Assembly: GCA_048772705.1 (NCBI GenBank)
Contig: JBLWGC010000035.1
Coordinates: 124,001-188,000, forward strand
Length of the DNA stretch: 64,000 bases
Reading direction: 5' to 3'
Origin: Leidyana gryllorum EB-2025a
Taxonomy: Eukaryota > Apicomplexa
Shown here: positions 41,164 through 50,538 of the stretch, piece after piece
How the letters are laid out: every line of letters starts with the position of its first letter
Position numbering within the stretch: the stretch's first letter is position 1
Position numbers and translations under genes: made by a program
Notes under the pieces: model-generated
Seen by the model: the letters and a program-made list of their open reading frames with translations, nothing else
The model's database searches: none
Told to the model about the DNA's origin: nothing

Positions 41164-41436
41164 ATGGCTTCCCTTACGCCTGAAATAACGTCAAGTCGCT
41201 GGCTCGACCGCACCGCCTGCAAAGACCTCCTAGCCACCAAACATCAACGACCATCAGTCCAGTCGACAACCTTCAGCCAGGACAATGAACAGTCCATCCC
41301 ACCAGATGAAGAGCTAACCCAGACACCCGTGAATCCCAGTACCAGCAACATATCTCAGAGAATCGTCCAACGTCAAAAAGCAGATACTTATCCCTATGTG
41401 CTGTCCAGACAGCACGAGATCACTCAATACCTGTAA
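41164..41436 (+). CDS. Hypothetical protein, 90 aa
   Basis: An ATG-started frame with polar, Gln, Thr and Ser-rich composition, ending RQHEITQYL. No hydrophobic segment and no known motif. It lies between the microprotein and the F-box-like gene on the same strand; its TAA stop (41434-41436) is one base before the inverted repeat at 41438-41457. I tested a GTAAGG donor overlapping the stop, but no acceptor gives the F-box frame, so it is kept separate. Confidence 0.4.
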   Translation: MASLTPEITSSRWLDRTACKDLLATKHQRPSVQSTTFSQDNEQSIPPDEELTQTPVNPSTSNISQRIVQRQKADTYPYVLSRQHEITQYL

Positions 41437-41437
41437 G

Positions 41438-41457
41438 GTTGCACACGTGTGTGCAAC
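41438..41457. promoter_or_regulatory. 20-bp inverted repeat filling the gap between two genes
   Basis: GTTGCACACGTGTGTGCAAC has 9-bp arms (GTTGCACAC and GTGTGCAAC) around GT. The preceding gene stops at 41436 and the next ATG is at 41458, so all but one base of the intergenic space is this element. It has the longest arms in the family. Confidence 0.7.
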
Positions 41458-42192
41458 ATGGGAGGAGACGCGCTACTTCCCTCTCCCTTCACCAACCCTT
41501 ATTTCCTCGCACCATATCTATGCCGGCACTTGACGCTAGACGGCTTGGCTCACCTAACAGCTGTGTCCAAGTCGTATGCAAAAGCGCTCCAACAACCGGG
41601 CGTTTGGGCAATTTCCTCCGGCCGGCCAGTGGATTCGCCACCCCCAAATCTACCAGGACCGCGCTGGTTACAATTATATTTCCACTTCTTCGTCATCGGA
41701 ACACCATACCGGGTTGCCGATTTGCAACTGGCTTCAGATAGTCGTTTTGGCCCTTTGGCCATAAGTGAGATGGAAACTATGTCCCCAGCCCTCCCAGAAT
41801 TGTCGGTCCTCAGCGATGCGCTTGAAACTAAGGTGCCAGCGGGTCAGAGTCTACTATTGTCACGTCAGTGTCATCATATGACGTTTGAGGTCTCAGTCGT
41901 TGCCAACCACCCGTTGATCACGCGCTTCCGACAAGCTTTATGCCAAACAACGCACATACAGGCCTGTGCCCTCTCCAATCGATCCCAGTTGATGACCGCG
42001 GACTTGCTACGTTGGACTGCGAGGACATTGACTCCTAATGTGTGGGAGAAGCTCGAGATACCAAGACCTCAGGTTATCGTAGATCGCACAAAAACCTCCG
42101 TGAACCCTCATTGGTGGTTGAGTGGATGGGCGATCCTCCTTGAACCGTACATCACATATCATTGGCGTTCAGGATCCGAGTTTCTCCAATAG
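41458..42192 (+). CDS. F-box-like protein, 244 aa
   Basis: The first ATG (41458) directly follows the inverted repeat. Residues about 10-50 read FLAPYLCRHLTLDGLAHLTAVSKSYAKALQQPGVW, fitting the F-box pattern of alternating Leu, a Val-Ser-Lys centre and a Trp end. F-box proteins join substrates to Skp1-Cullin ubiquitin ligases. The rest (about 190 residues) has no repeat such as WD40 or LRR that would define a substrate domain. Single exon. It converges on the coiled-coil gene with a 49-bp gap. The F-box call is moderate. Confidence 0.6.
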   Translation: MGGDALLPSPFTNPYFLAPYLCRHLTLDGLAHLTAVSKSYAKALQQPGVWAISSGRPVDSPPPNLPGPRWLQLYFHFFVIGTPYRVADLQLASDSRFGPLAISEMETMSPALPELSVLSDALETKVPAGQSLLLSRQCHHMTFEVSVVANHPLITRFRQALCQTTHIQACALSNRSQLMTADLLRWTARTLTPNVWEKLEIPRPQVIVDRTKTSVNPHWWLSGWAILLEPYITYHWRSGSEFLQ

Positions 42193-42241
42193 GACTTCAC
42201 AATACTGCGCCACAGCGACCAATGCTACATATCGTTCCATT

Positions 42242-43768
42242 TTAACGACTCACCTCGTGATACTTCCGGACTTCCTCCTCCAGCTTCTCAATCTCATTCC
42301 CTTTCTTCTGCAGTTCCTGTGTCAACCGTTCATTGGCCTGAAAGATGATCGGCTGAGATTACAAGGAGTTGGTGTGGAAGCTCTCACCGCCTCCAGTTCG
42401 GCCTCTCTCCTGCCCCGCATATGTTCGCCACCTCTAATTGACCCTCGTCCGTCCTCTCTGTGATGCACGATAAGGGGATGAGTGATAGGAAGGTTCTAGC
42501 AGTGTGTCTTCGTCCCTACCGTTTCCCTCCATGTTGTGCTTGATCGAGTTGCTGGAGCAGCTTGTGCCTTTCTGTGGCTAGACGACCATTCTCGTCTTCC
42601 AAACGTCGCAGCTTTAGGCTCATTGTGTTCAGCTATGTGTGTTATAGTTGAGACAATATCCCACCGAATTAGAGTAATTCACCTCTTTTTCACTCGGCAG
42701 ACTCTTGGTCTGCTCTCGAAGCCGTTCGAGTTCGACTTGTTGAGAGTGCACGAGACTCTGAGCTTCATAAAGATCACTCTCTGCTGTCTATCAACGGCAC
42801 AGGAGTGTAACATGTCCGGGAGAGTAAGGAAATTGTACTGTACCTTCATCTTTGCGGAGACTGTATCCAGTTCGGCCTTGATACGATCGCGATCATCCTG
42901 ACACTCTTTGATATGAGTCTGAAAGGAGAGAGCGGAGGTAGCAAGTCGGGGCTGGGTTGCTACCTTGGCTCGCGCTTTGAGGCTGTAATATCGCTTCTCA
43001 AAGGTGGTGATCGCATCTCTGTGCATCTCAACCTGTTGACATTGGCCAAGAGTAGTCGACTGTGGAGTCTCACATCACTAAGGTGGCTGGCTTCTCTGAG
43101 GCGTGCCGAGTCTAGGAGTCGTTCGAGTTCTCTGACTGTGATACGTAGGCTGAGAGACTCGTTGACAGTGTAGTTTCTGCTGTGGTCGAGGAGATGGCAG
43201 TATGCTGTGAGAGATGTCTTTGTTAGTTGATGTTCCTTACTGAGTATTTCTTCACAGAGGTTGGCGAGATCGACATATTTGTCTTGGATGAGTGTGGGTT
43301 CAGTGTTGGCTAAGGGTTCTTTAGCGGGTGCGTCGCGCTGTTTAGCGCGTCTGGAGGCAGTTGTTCTCGTGTTTGGTGGGTTTGGGTTGTGATCGTCATC
43401 GAGGACGAGTCTAGGAGAGTGTGTACCGGAAACTGCCTACTGGAGAAGATGTGTATGCTGTGTAAAGGCTCTCACTGTAATTTCACGTGAAGTGCCTCCA
43501 GTGTGGCCAGGGATGGGTTTAGCACGGGTTGAGTTGACGTTGAGTTGGGGGGCAGTGGGTCCTGTCGGCGGTTGTTGTGAAGGGACGCCATCAGTGGCTT
43601 TGATAGGTGCCGCGCCTTTCCGCTTTAGATTGGCCCTTATCTCTTCGATGGTGAGATTGCGCTTGGACTATACATGAGTGATAATTCACACACAATATTC
43701 ACACTGCTCACAGTGGTGTTACTGTAATTGTAGTTCTCCCCATTATCTGGTTGTGGGAGATCGGCCAT
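42242..43768 (-). CDS. Coiled-coil protein, 374 aa
   Basis: Nine exons (43768-43712, 43667-43487, 43432-43074, 43032-42964, 42918-42844, 42787-42683, 42632-42520, 42457-42388, 42337-42242) join in frame. The start MADLPQPDNGENYNYSNTT leads to a disordered Pro/Thr-rich region. From about residue 110 the chain is helical with heptads (DLANLCEEILSKEHQ, LEDENGRLATERHKLLQQLDQ, ELQKKGNEIEKLEEEVRKYHE). This suggests a dimeric structural protein, perhaps of centriole, basal body or cortex, but no family is recognised. The last intron-like GTGAGT after KYHE is left unspliced, giving VSR and a TAA stop. The ATG is 81 bp from the divergent amidohydrolase. Confidence 0.75.
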
Positions 43769-43849
43769 TACGAAGTGAAATTCTGCACACAAGAGGTAGC
43801 CGAGGGGAAATTATTTGTTTGCAGAGCGCAGTGGTTCGTCGTCTGTCCA

Positions 43850-45187
43850 ATGCGATTCTTTTTGGTTGCTGCTATCGCCGCTGTGCTGGGTAGCCCAGTA
43901 CCTGACTACAATGCTCTCTTGCCGAAAGCCCAAGAGCAGTATGACTGGATGGTCAAATTCCGCCGATCGGTACATCAAGAACCGGAGATTGGATTACACA
44001 CATTCAAGACAGCTGACAAGGTGAAGGACGAGCTACGGCGCATGGGTATCTTCGCCCAAGACAACTGGTGTCGTGGCCCCGACATGGAGAAAGGAGCCGG
44101 TTTGGTGTTCGACATTGGCACTGGCGCCAGTCCCGTCGTTTTGGTTCGTGCGGATATGGATGCGTTGCCGATTGTTGAGGACAACGAACTGGAATTCAAG
44201 TCCAAGCATCATGGCGCTATGCACGCGTGTGGTCATGACGCACACACGACAATGGTACTAGGGGCAGCTCGTTTGTTGAAGAACATGGAGAAGGAGATTC
44301 CAGGTACTGTCCGATTCATGTTCCAGCCTGGTGAAGAAGGCTATCGCGGAGCGTTGTACATGATCAACGAGGGTGTTTTGACTATGGAGCCCCCCGTTGA
44401 GCGCGCGCTGGCTCTCCACGTGGTGCCTCTTCTTCCCACGGGTATCATTGAGACGGGTGTCAAGACCGTACTGGCGGGTGGAACGGATTTCGATATCCAC
44501 ATCACCGGGTTGGGGGGCCACGCTGGAGCTCCCGGCAAAACTCGTGATCCCATCGTCGCTGGTGCAGCTTTGGTACAAGGCTTCCAGTCAATTGTGTCCC
44601 GCGAAACCCTTGGGTTGAGCGCCCGCAAGGTTGGACTGATCTCTACCACTCTGTTCCAGGCTGGTACCACTCACAATGTCATCCCAGGCACTGTTCGCAT
44701 TGCGGGTACAGCTCGGGCCGTGCATCCGGAGACTCTCAAAAGGCTCTTCCAGAGGATGGAGGATATGACAGAGGCGATTGCTAAGGCGTACAATGTCGAT
44801 ATTGAATTAAAATGGGTCAATGAGCCTCTGCCTCCTCTTAACATCAGCCCTGTTGTTCGTGAAGAGATGCAAAACATTGTCGATCAGGCAACTGCCTTCC
44901 CCTTCAAGTACCCGGAGGGAGAGTACTCCTACGGAATGGAAGACTTTGCCTTCATTTCTGACCGCGTTCCCACTGCGATGTACGCCATAGGCACTGGCAG
45001 TGGCCGTTCAACAAAGAACTCGCCCCCCACAAACGCTAACGTCCATGACCCCAAGTTTGTCCTTGATGAATCCATCCTTCCCCAAGGTTCAGCGTTTCTT
45101 GCAAGCGGTGCGCTTAACCTTCTTGATAAGCTCAATGCCGCGGCTGCTAAAGAAGCCGAGAAAGGCCCCACCAAGATTGAACTTTGA
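43850..45187 (+). CDS. Secreted M20D amidohydrolase (IAA-amino acid hydrolase / hippuricase type)
   Basis: The ATG at 43850 gives the signal peptide MRFFLVAAIAAVLGSPVP. The body is a full M20D peptidase: WMVKFRRSVHQEPEIG, VLVRADMDALPIVEDNE, the metal-binding GAMHACGHDAHTTMVLGAA, FMFQPGEEGYRGALYMI, and the dimerisation motif GLGGHAGAPGKTRDPI. The chain ends EKGPTKIEL, whose last four residues resemble a weak KDEL-type ER-retention signal. These enzymes split N-acyl amino acids with two metal ions. The natural substrate here is unknown. Single exon, 445 aa, normal for the family. An open frame upstream of the ATG carries no conserved sequence. Confidence 0.9.
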   Translation: MRFFLVAAIAAVLGSPVPDYNALLPKAQEQYDWMVKFRRSVHQEPEIGLHTFKTADKVKDELRRMGIFAQDNWCRGPDMEKGAGLVFDIGTGASPVVLVRADMDALPIVEDNELEFKSKHHGAMHACGHDAHTTMVLGAARLLKNMEKEIPGTVRFMFQPGEEGYRGALYMINEGVLTMEPPVERALALHVVPLLPTGIIETGVKTVLAGGTDFDIHITGLGGHAGAPGKTRDPIVAGAALVQGFQSIVSRETLGLSARKVGLISTTLFQAGTTHNVIPGTVRIAGTARAVHPETLKRLFQRMEDMTEAIAKAYNVDIELKWVNEPLPPLNISPVVREEMQNIVDQATAFPFKYPEGEYSYGMEDFAFISDRVPTAMYAIGTGSGRSTKNSPPTNANVHDPKFVLDESILPQGSAFLASGALNLLDKLNAAAAKEAEKGPTKIEL

Positions 45188-45285
45188 TTGACTAAGTGAT
45201 TAGACACACCCACAATTCATAGCCCTTCTTCCAAACAGACAGTTTTGCCCTACATAAAACCAAGCTTTGTTCAGTAATTTGATAC

Positions 45286-48200
45286 ATGTTAAACGTCCCA
45301 GCTGCCGCATACAGCTCCCCCAGACTGAAATCCCCCACGGAACGACCCACCACCTTGAGCGAACATGTACGAGATGTCCTTCAGAACCTCGAAGTAGTAC
45401 GCGATGCTGCATCCAAGTTCGCTGCTGGTGTAGCAACACCGACCAATGATGAGATCCTCAACACCACTGTTCGGGCACTGCTCTATCGGATCCCCAAAGT
45501 GCAAGAATTCCTACTATCTCTACTTGGGGATACCGATTCAGTGCCCTCAGACAAAGAAGCAGAACCGACAACTCCTCCTCGACCGACACCCACAATGAAC
45601 CCTGCACTTCTCAACGATATACGATCCTCCTCTAAAGCAACTGCAGCTGGCGGTACTACCACCAATACAAATGCCAACGCGATGAACGCAAGCATTTCTT
45701 CAGGAACATCTGCAACCGCAAGTGCACCTGTTGTAGCAACATCCGCAGGGATGCCACCAGGAAGTGTGTCCACCACAAGAGGTCCCATTGTCAAGAAACC
45801 GCCACCCCAGCCTCCTAGCAAAAAGGCTCCTCCACTTGTGGCCAAGAAGCCCCCACCTATTCTCAAGAAGCCGCCCCCCGGCAAGAAGCCTCCCCCTTCA
45901 GCAAAGAAACCGCCTCCAACTCAAGGTTTCGTTGTTAAACCTGAACCGTCAGGTATGAATGCAATTCTGTCCACCCACACGCGTGTGTGCTTCCTCAGAA
46001 CCCTCCCCTATCGATGCTGATTTGGCACCGGAGGTCCAGCCCGCTAAGAAACTGGTGCCGAAGCCAATTCAATGGCAGGGATTGCCACGTGAAAAGGTGA
46101 TTCCTCAGCGAATTTGAATGCGGCACTTGTTGTTAATTCATTGCATCCAGACCAAAGGCACGATCTGGGAAGATTTGTTGAAGAAAGATCGTCAATTGTT
46201 GCCAGTTAAGGATTGGCAGAAACGAAGCGCCCGGGTTGGTCGGTCCCCTGATGCAGCCAAGGGCGTACCGCCACCACTGCAGCTGCCTTTGGCAGAGGCG
46301 AATTCTGATGCTAGCACCCAGGAAACGGATGTAGGTGCGGGTGGGTCGACGGAGTTCAAGTTCGAAGTGGAATTTGAGGTGAGAGTGTACGGGGTTCGGC
46401 AGCTATGAGCGATCAGAAACTGGACAAGTTATTCTTTGAGGATGAGGAAGTGAAGAAGCAGGCGGCGCAGAAGCGAGCTAGTTTGGCCGAAGCGGCGGCT
46501 GCGGCGGCGAAGAAGAGAGTTTACTCGGTGTTGGATGAGAAGCGGACACGAAATGTTGAGATCTCATTGAAAGGTTTGGGTTTGCGGGACGACTTTGATC
46601 GGATCAGTAACGCGATCAACAACCTCCAATTCGGTGCCGAAGGAGAGGAAGATGACAGTTACCGCCACAAGACAAATGCGAGTGACACGAATGGATCTCG
46701 GCGGCGGCCACTGCGTCCTGAGGACTTGTCACTTTTGTTGGGTTTGTATCCCAAGGAGGAGGATGAGATTCGGAAGTTGCGAAAGTTGGAGAAGGATCCT
46801 CCGGCTGACCAGAAGATCGCGACAGCTGATCGGTTTCTGCTGACATTGTTGAACATTCCTCGCTTCAAGGAGAGGGTGGAAGCCGTGTTGAGTCGTCTGA
46901 CATTCAAGAATGACATTGCTGTGGCATTAGAGAAGGCGACCAAGCTATTTACAATTTGTGATATTGCCTCACAGTCGGTTCGGAGTGGGACACTCAAGGC
47001 TGTGTTGGCTCTAATACTGAAAATGGGAAATTATGTGAATTGTTCGAGCAAGAAGCCGGTGGTTGCCGGTTTGCAGGTGAATGCTTTAGAGTCTCTCAAA
47101 GGTATAAAAAGTGTTGATGGTTCCAAGACGTTCCTGCGCATTGCCGCGGAGCACATTGACGAACAATATAAAGGCGCTTGGGCACAGCTCGAATGGCTGG
47201 AGCGGTGTGGAGAAGCAGCAGACATCAATGTTGACGATCTTTATCAGTTAGCGCGCGGATTACAGAAGAAATTGGATGATATTGGTAACGAATTGACCCA
47301 TGCGCGCGAACATGAAGACACCAAGTTCATCGAAGTATTCGAACCTTTCTTCAAAGAGGCCTGTACCAAACTCAGCGAACTCAAGAATCGATTGGATGAG
47401 GCCAAAGCCAAACTACTCTTAGTAGCTAGTGCCTTCGCGGATAAGGCAAAGGTAAGTGATCAATCGATCACTACGGTGCTTCTACGACTCTGCCACATTC
47501 TCGCAGACACCCAAAGAAGCGCAGGAGATTATGCGCAAGTTGGATCAGTTTGGGAAAGATTTAGGAAAGGCCCGCCGAGAGGTTGAGGCTGAAAAGGTCG
47601 CCATTGAACGACGCCGGGCTCATCAGGAACGGACACCATTGGCTCAACGACCATCGCGAGTAGTCTCGCGGATTCGCCGGCCAACTCCATGTTCGCCCAA
47701 ATTGAGTTCAGTTTTATCATCACCACATCAAGAATCTACGATGGCCGCCGCCGCTGCTGCTGCTACAACAACTACTAACCAGCACGGCAATGGCAATGGC
47801 AATGGTAGCACCACGCCGTTTGCCGTGCCGCTACACCATCACCGCAGCCTGGTGCAACCATCACATCAACAAGTTGAATCACCTCCACAACCTCTGAAGC
47901 GCGGGTTATCGGCCGTCGAGAGCACTCTGGTACCAAAGGTGAGCTCAACACATATGAGAATCTGATCACACCTCGCAGGGGGCAGCGTCGCAGAGTCGAG
48001 CTTCGATCTCAAGACCGCCAGTGGAGAAACACAGGATGAATACCTCGATGGCAGTCGGACACACACCGTCTCCATTGGGGATCGGAGGACTGCCATCCGT
48101 CACGGAGAAGCGACGTAAAGAGTCTTCACAACAAGAACTGCCTGTGGACACCGCCCGAAATTCCTTGGCCAAACACAAGAAGACACGCAGTCATACACTC

Positions 48201-48955
48201 CATAAGAGCGTCAAATCGGTGCACGAATCAATGGGGAGCTCCCCCGGGCCAGTGTAAGTACCAATAACCATCGCACTGCCACTCCGTTCCCCTTTGATTC
48301 TTGTGTTGTCAAGCCTATGCTTCCCCACTTTATACTTTGACTGACTGACTGATCTGATGATAACAATACAATATCCACGGCTATTTCCTACAGACCATTG
48401 TTGCCGCGGCGAACAGTAAAAATGTCGACACCTGGGAGTTCTGAGCGTTATTCTTTGCGTGAGTTCAGTTTGGGTCGTCCGCCCGCGGCATCTGGATATG
48501 AGACTGGTATGCGGTATACGGAATCGGATTCGGGCGACTCGCTGGGACATTTATACCAAAGTAACCGGGAGGCCCGTTATGCGGCTGCGTATGTGCCGAC
48601 GGCATCGTCTGAAGCAGCGTATGTTTCTGTAGCGGCTGCGGGTGAGCCGTTGAGTGCGCGTGTGATGGCGCCGCCTCCGAACAGTGACTATGAGCGCCGT
48701 CTGTCATTGACCGCCGGTCAGCGTTACAGTCCGGCGCGATGGTTGGGTGGTGACGACCCCACTGGGAGTACCTATAGTAGTCGGCACTCCCCGCCAGTGC
48801 GGTATATGGGGCACACCACAATGTCGGAAGCAGCCGCGCAACCTGCACCACGTCACAGTGTAACGCCTCAACGATGGCCACACGATGGGTTTGCTCCGGA
48901 TATGCACTTTTATGATCGTCAGCTACGCTACGAACACCCCCGCCGCCGCAATTAG
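45286..48955 (+). CDS. Formin (FH1-FH2 actin nucleator)
   Basis: Modelled exons: 45286-45952, 45999-46096, 46151-46340, 46403-47451, 47507-47938, 47979-48253, 48394-48955 (about 1,090 aa). An N-terminal helical segment precedes an FH1-like run of KKPPP repeats (about residues 165-220), which would bind profilin-actin. The FH2 domain follows: KGTIWEDLLKKDRQ, VLDEKRTRNVEISLKGLGLR, LLTLLNIPRFKERVEAVLSRLTFKND, VLALILKMGNYVNCSSKK, and a coiled post region. A long polar tail ends in PRRRN. The junction at 46335/46341-46402 is uncertain: two donors give the right phase, and neither keeps FEVEFE. The last intron is 140 bp. Intron 1 contains a palindrome-family site. Confidence 0.82.
45976..45987. repeat. 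Intronic palindrome CACACGCGTGTG
   Basis: A perfect 12-bp palindrome inside the 46-bp first intron of the formin gene (45953-45998), followed by TGC. It is the GCGC-centred variant shared with 52473-52484. Confidence 0.6.
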
Positions 48956-48976
48956 CTAGAGTCAATCAAAAAATCA

Positions 48977-50325
48977 ATGGGGCCCCTTTCCACTGTCACA
49001 CCCCTCACTCCCTTCATACACTCCCCCCGCGCTTCAGCTGACTTTTCATACACCGGAATGCAACAATTTCAGCATTCAAACGGTCGACTCGATGATATCA
49101 GACAGTCAATACCCCCCTCAGTCCGGGCCCTCCTCCCCAACATCACATTCATAACCCGTCACCCCTTCAATGTCCTCAACACGCGCTCGGCCTTCGCTCC
49201 TTATATACCGAGACCACCCCTCGACAAACCCGACAACGTATATCTACGAATCGGACCCCCCAATATACCTCGAACGTACATCCAGACGGCACCTCTCAAT
49301 GCTCCCACTACAGACTCCAAAGACCCGTCCTTACTACAAGTCTACGCCTTACCAACGCCACAATTCTCTGGCTTGACATCCTGTGCCAAAGACGTAAGTC
49401 ACTTCGACACTCATCATAATCATTCACCTTCAAAAGCTCTGGAAACGTCAAGGACTCTGGGGGTTCTACCGGGGCGCTCTCAGCACTCATCTGGTTGAGG
49501 TCTTCCAGTAAGACTACTACTTCTCTCGCCTCCCCAGGCAACTCATCCACTTGGTTCTGTCTCTCAGTGCGCATTTACACCAGCAATGCGAAGAAGGGCT
49601 CAAACCAATGGCAGATCTCATTCTGCGAGCTACCGCCACAGCCGATGAGGAAGTAGATGAACAAGTTCCCCAATCTCCACCCCCCATACCCAAACAGATT
49701 CGAGCTTATTGGCGCCATGAGCTGCCTAAATTAGTACAACGTTCCGTCGCCCACCTCGTTTCCCTCTCTGTGACGTATCCCCTGTCCACGGTTTGCCTCA
49801 GACAGATCGTGTATGAACCTGCCGATGATGTTCGCGTTGGTAAGCTGCACATTTCATCCTCACACTCACAACGTCACCAAAGGCTTCTTGGACATGACCC
49901 GACTCACCATCCTACACGACGGCTCAGAGTCATTATATCGCGGATTCTGGCACACTGCTTGTGCTCGCATACTCGCAACCTGGATAACTGGAGCTGTAAG
50001 TACTACTTCAATAGGATACCTCAACACATTGCTGCAGGTCAACTGCCTCGCATTCATCAAAAAGTGGCCCTTCCTTGAAGATCAGTCACAAGGTATGCCT
50101 CTCTCAATGACTATTAACACTTCTTCAGATGTTGCTGAATGTCTTGTCGGATGGCTCATCAACTACGCTCGCTTCCAAAGAGCTGTTTCCAATATACCCG
50201 GACTCCCCACTACGGCACCCTCTCTCCCAGAGTGCTTCCGCATCTGGTTGTCCCCCGCCACACTCGTCGATATCATGCTCAACAGCGCAGTCCTGGGCCT
50301 CAAAGCTGCAACGACCCAAAGTTAA
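48977..50325 (+). CDS. Mitochondrial carrier homologue (MTCH-like) protein, 398 aa
   Basis: Five exons (48977-49393, 49437-49507, 49538-49839, 49883-50092, 50129-50325). The middle reads LWKRQGLWGFYRGALSTHLVEV, a carrier-type half repeat (an aromatic-rich GFYRG turn before a membrane helix). Later LVSLSVTYPLSTVCLRQIV and MTRLTILHDGSESLYRGFWH form a second carrier unit with the (V/T)YPL start, where MTCH proteins lack the full PxD/ExxK/R motif. MTCH1/2 are outer mitochondrial membrane insertases. The N-terminal 140 residues are polar. The second intron is only 30 bp, the shortest placed here. A GTAAGT..ATAG run of 19 bp near 50000 is read as coding. Confidence 0.6.
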
Positions 50326-50538
50326 TGTCACTTACGCGTGACACATGATACGGTACGGTCGGCATCATACTACAGTCTGCGCAACATACGATACTGAGGG
50401 TCCTCCCAGCTGATACAGTTTCAAGGAGCAGTATTGTCAAAGACAGTTTTGTGCCAAGCGCCGACGAAAATGACATACGCGTAAAAGCCAAAACAGGGAT
50501 CAGAGGAACCAATACCGAGCTTCAAAACACGATCTTCC

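Noticed and set aside
41164-42192. Splicing of the 90-aa frame to the F-box frame through a GTAAGG donor at 41433
   Set aside because: No AG acceptor in the following 140 bp gives the required phase; the one clean in-phase join leads to another frame that looks like a shadow.
44225-44235. CACGCGTG in the amidohydrolase
   Set aside because: It encodes the conserved metal-binding HACGHD motif, so coding constraint explains it.
49998-50016. 19-bp GTAAGT..ATAG as an intron in the MTCH-like gene
   Set aside because: The frame is open through it, its length is not a multiple of three so removing it breaks the downstream frame, and 19 bp is below any credible spliceosomal size.
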